Shown: positions 5,390-5,469 of the stretch, in pieces
Layout of the letters: each line of letters opens with the position of its first letter
Position numbering within the stretch: the first letter of the stretch is position 1
NCBI GenBank assembly: GCA_018061225.1
Contig: JAGOUK010000102.1
Location: forward strand, 1 to 5,469
DNA from: Candidatus Omnitrophota bacterium
Lineage (GTDB): Bacteria > Omnitrophota > Gorgyraeia > 2-02-FULL-51-18 > JAGOUK01
Direction: 5' to 3'
DNA length: 5,469 nt
The notes under the pieces: generated by a model
Databases searched by the model: none
Told to the model about the DNA's origin: nothing
Seen by the model: only the letters and a program-made list of their open reading frames with translations
Translations under genes and position numbers: made by a program

Positions 5390-5469
5390 ATCTTGTCGAA
5401 AAGTTGTAACCGGCCTCAAGTTCATACTTAACTTAATGACCGTGTGGCGGCGGGGCGCAGAGCCTGCGC
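5390..5469. other. Right-edge intergenic stretch, no supported gene
   Basis: No gene is supported here. CCGGCCTCA (5410-5418) echoes the left arm of copy 2 and may be a worn third fragment. ATG 5436 opens a frame that stays open for 11 codons to the edge but has no ribosome-binding site. GCGCA (5455-5459) and TGCGC (5465-5469) can form a small hairpin exactly at the window end, so its continuation is unseen. Confidence 0.3.

Noticed and set aside
5165..5425. Minus-strand open frame of 86 codons ending in A-R-L-G-S-N-Q
   Set aside because: It runs through the palindromic repeats and its end is the reverse translation of the tRNA T arm, a well-known false-gene pattern next to tRNAs.

Overview
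This is a bacterial chromosomal segment of moderately high G+C. All six genes and the tRNA read left to right on the plus strand. Nothing in the sequence fixes the lineage. The encoded CCA tail of the tRNA, the hydrophobic N terminus of the last protein and the tight ATGA gene junctions are ordinary bacterial features. The general look (a ABC-2 transporter pair followed by an anchored TPR protein, with intergenic palindromes) would suit a Gram-negative or poorly sampled environmental phylum, but that is an impression and not a result.

Layout. Bases 2-1288 hold the 3' part of a large, cysteine-free, soluble protein of unknown function; its frame is open to the left edge, so the true start lies outside. 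Eight bases later a SRPBCC (START-like) ligand-binding protein follows (1297-1773), probably on the same transcript, which may end at a weak hairpin plus T-run near 1786-1810. A six-helix membrane protein (1843-2532) comes next. It is built from two similar three-helix halves and ends in a histidine-rich tail.

An AT-rich intergenic block (about 2621-2690, 77% A+T) then carries short direct repeats overlaid on a good sigma-70-type promoter. This promoter should drive a three-gene operon: an ABC ATPase (2739-3467), an ABC-2-type permease (3464-4237) and an exported or membrane-anchored TPR protein (4234-5067). The genes overlap by ATGA at both junctions, so they are likely translationally coupled and their products made together. 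The ATPase and permease should form one transporter, with the TPR protein as a partner outside the cytoplasmic membrane. The substrate cannot be read from the sequence.

The right end has a tRNA-Arg(CCG) gene (5118-5194). One base after its CCA begins a long palindromic repeat (5196-5305), and a second, diverged member of the same repeat family follows (5309-5389). The two copies keep the same outer sequences but have different, separately self-complementary central hairpins. The last 80 bases hold no gene that can be supported.

The items most worth following are the duplicated His-tailed membrane protein, the repeat-covered promoter of the ABC/TPR operon, the ABC/TPR operon itself, and the covarying palindromes beside the tRNA. 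No defence system, CRISPR array, insertion sequence or phage gene was seen.
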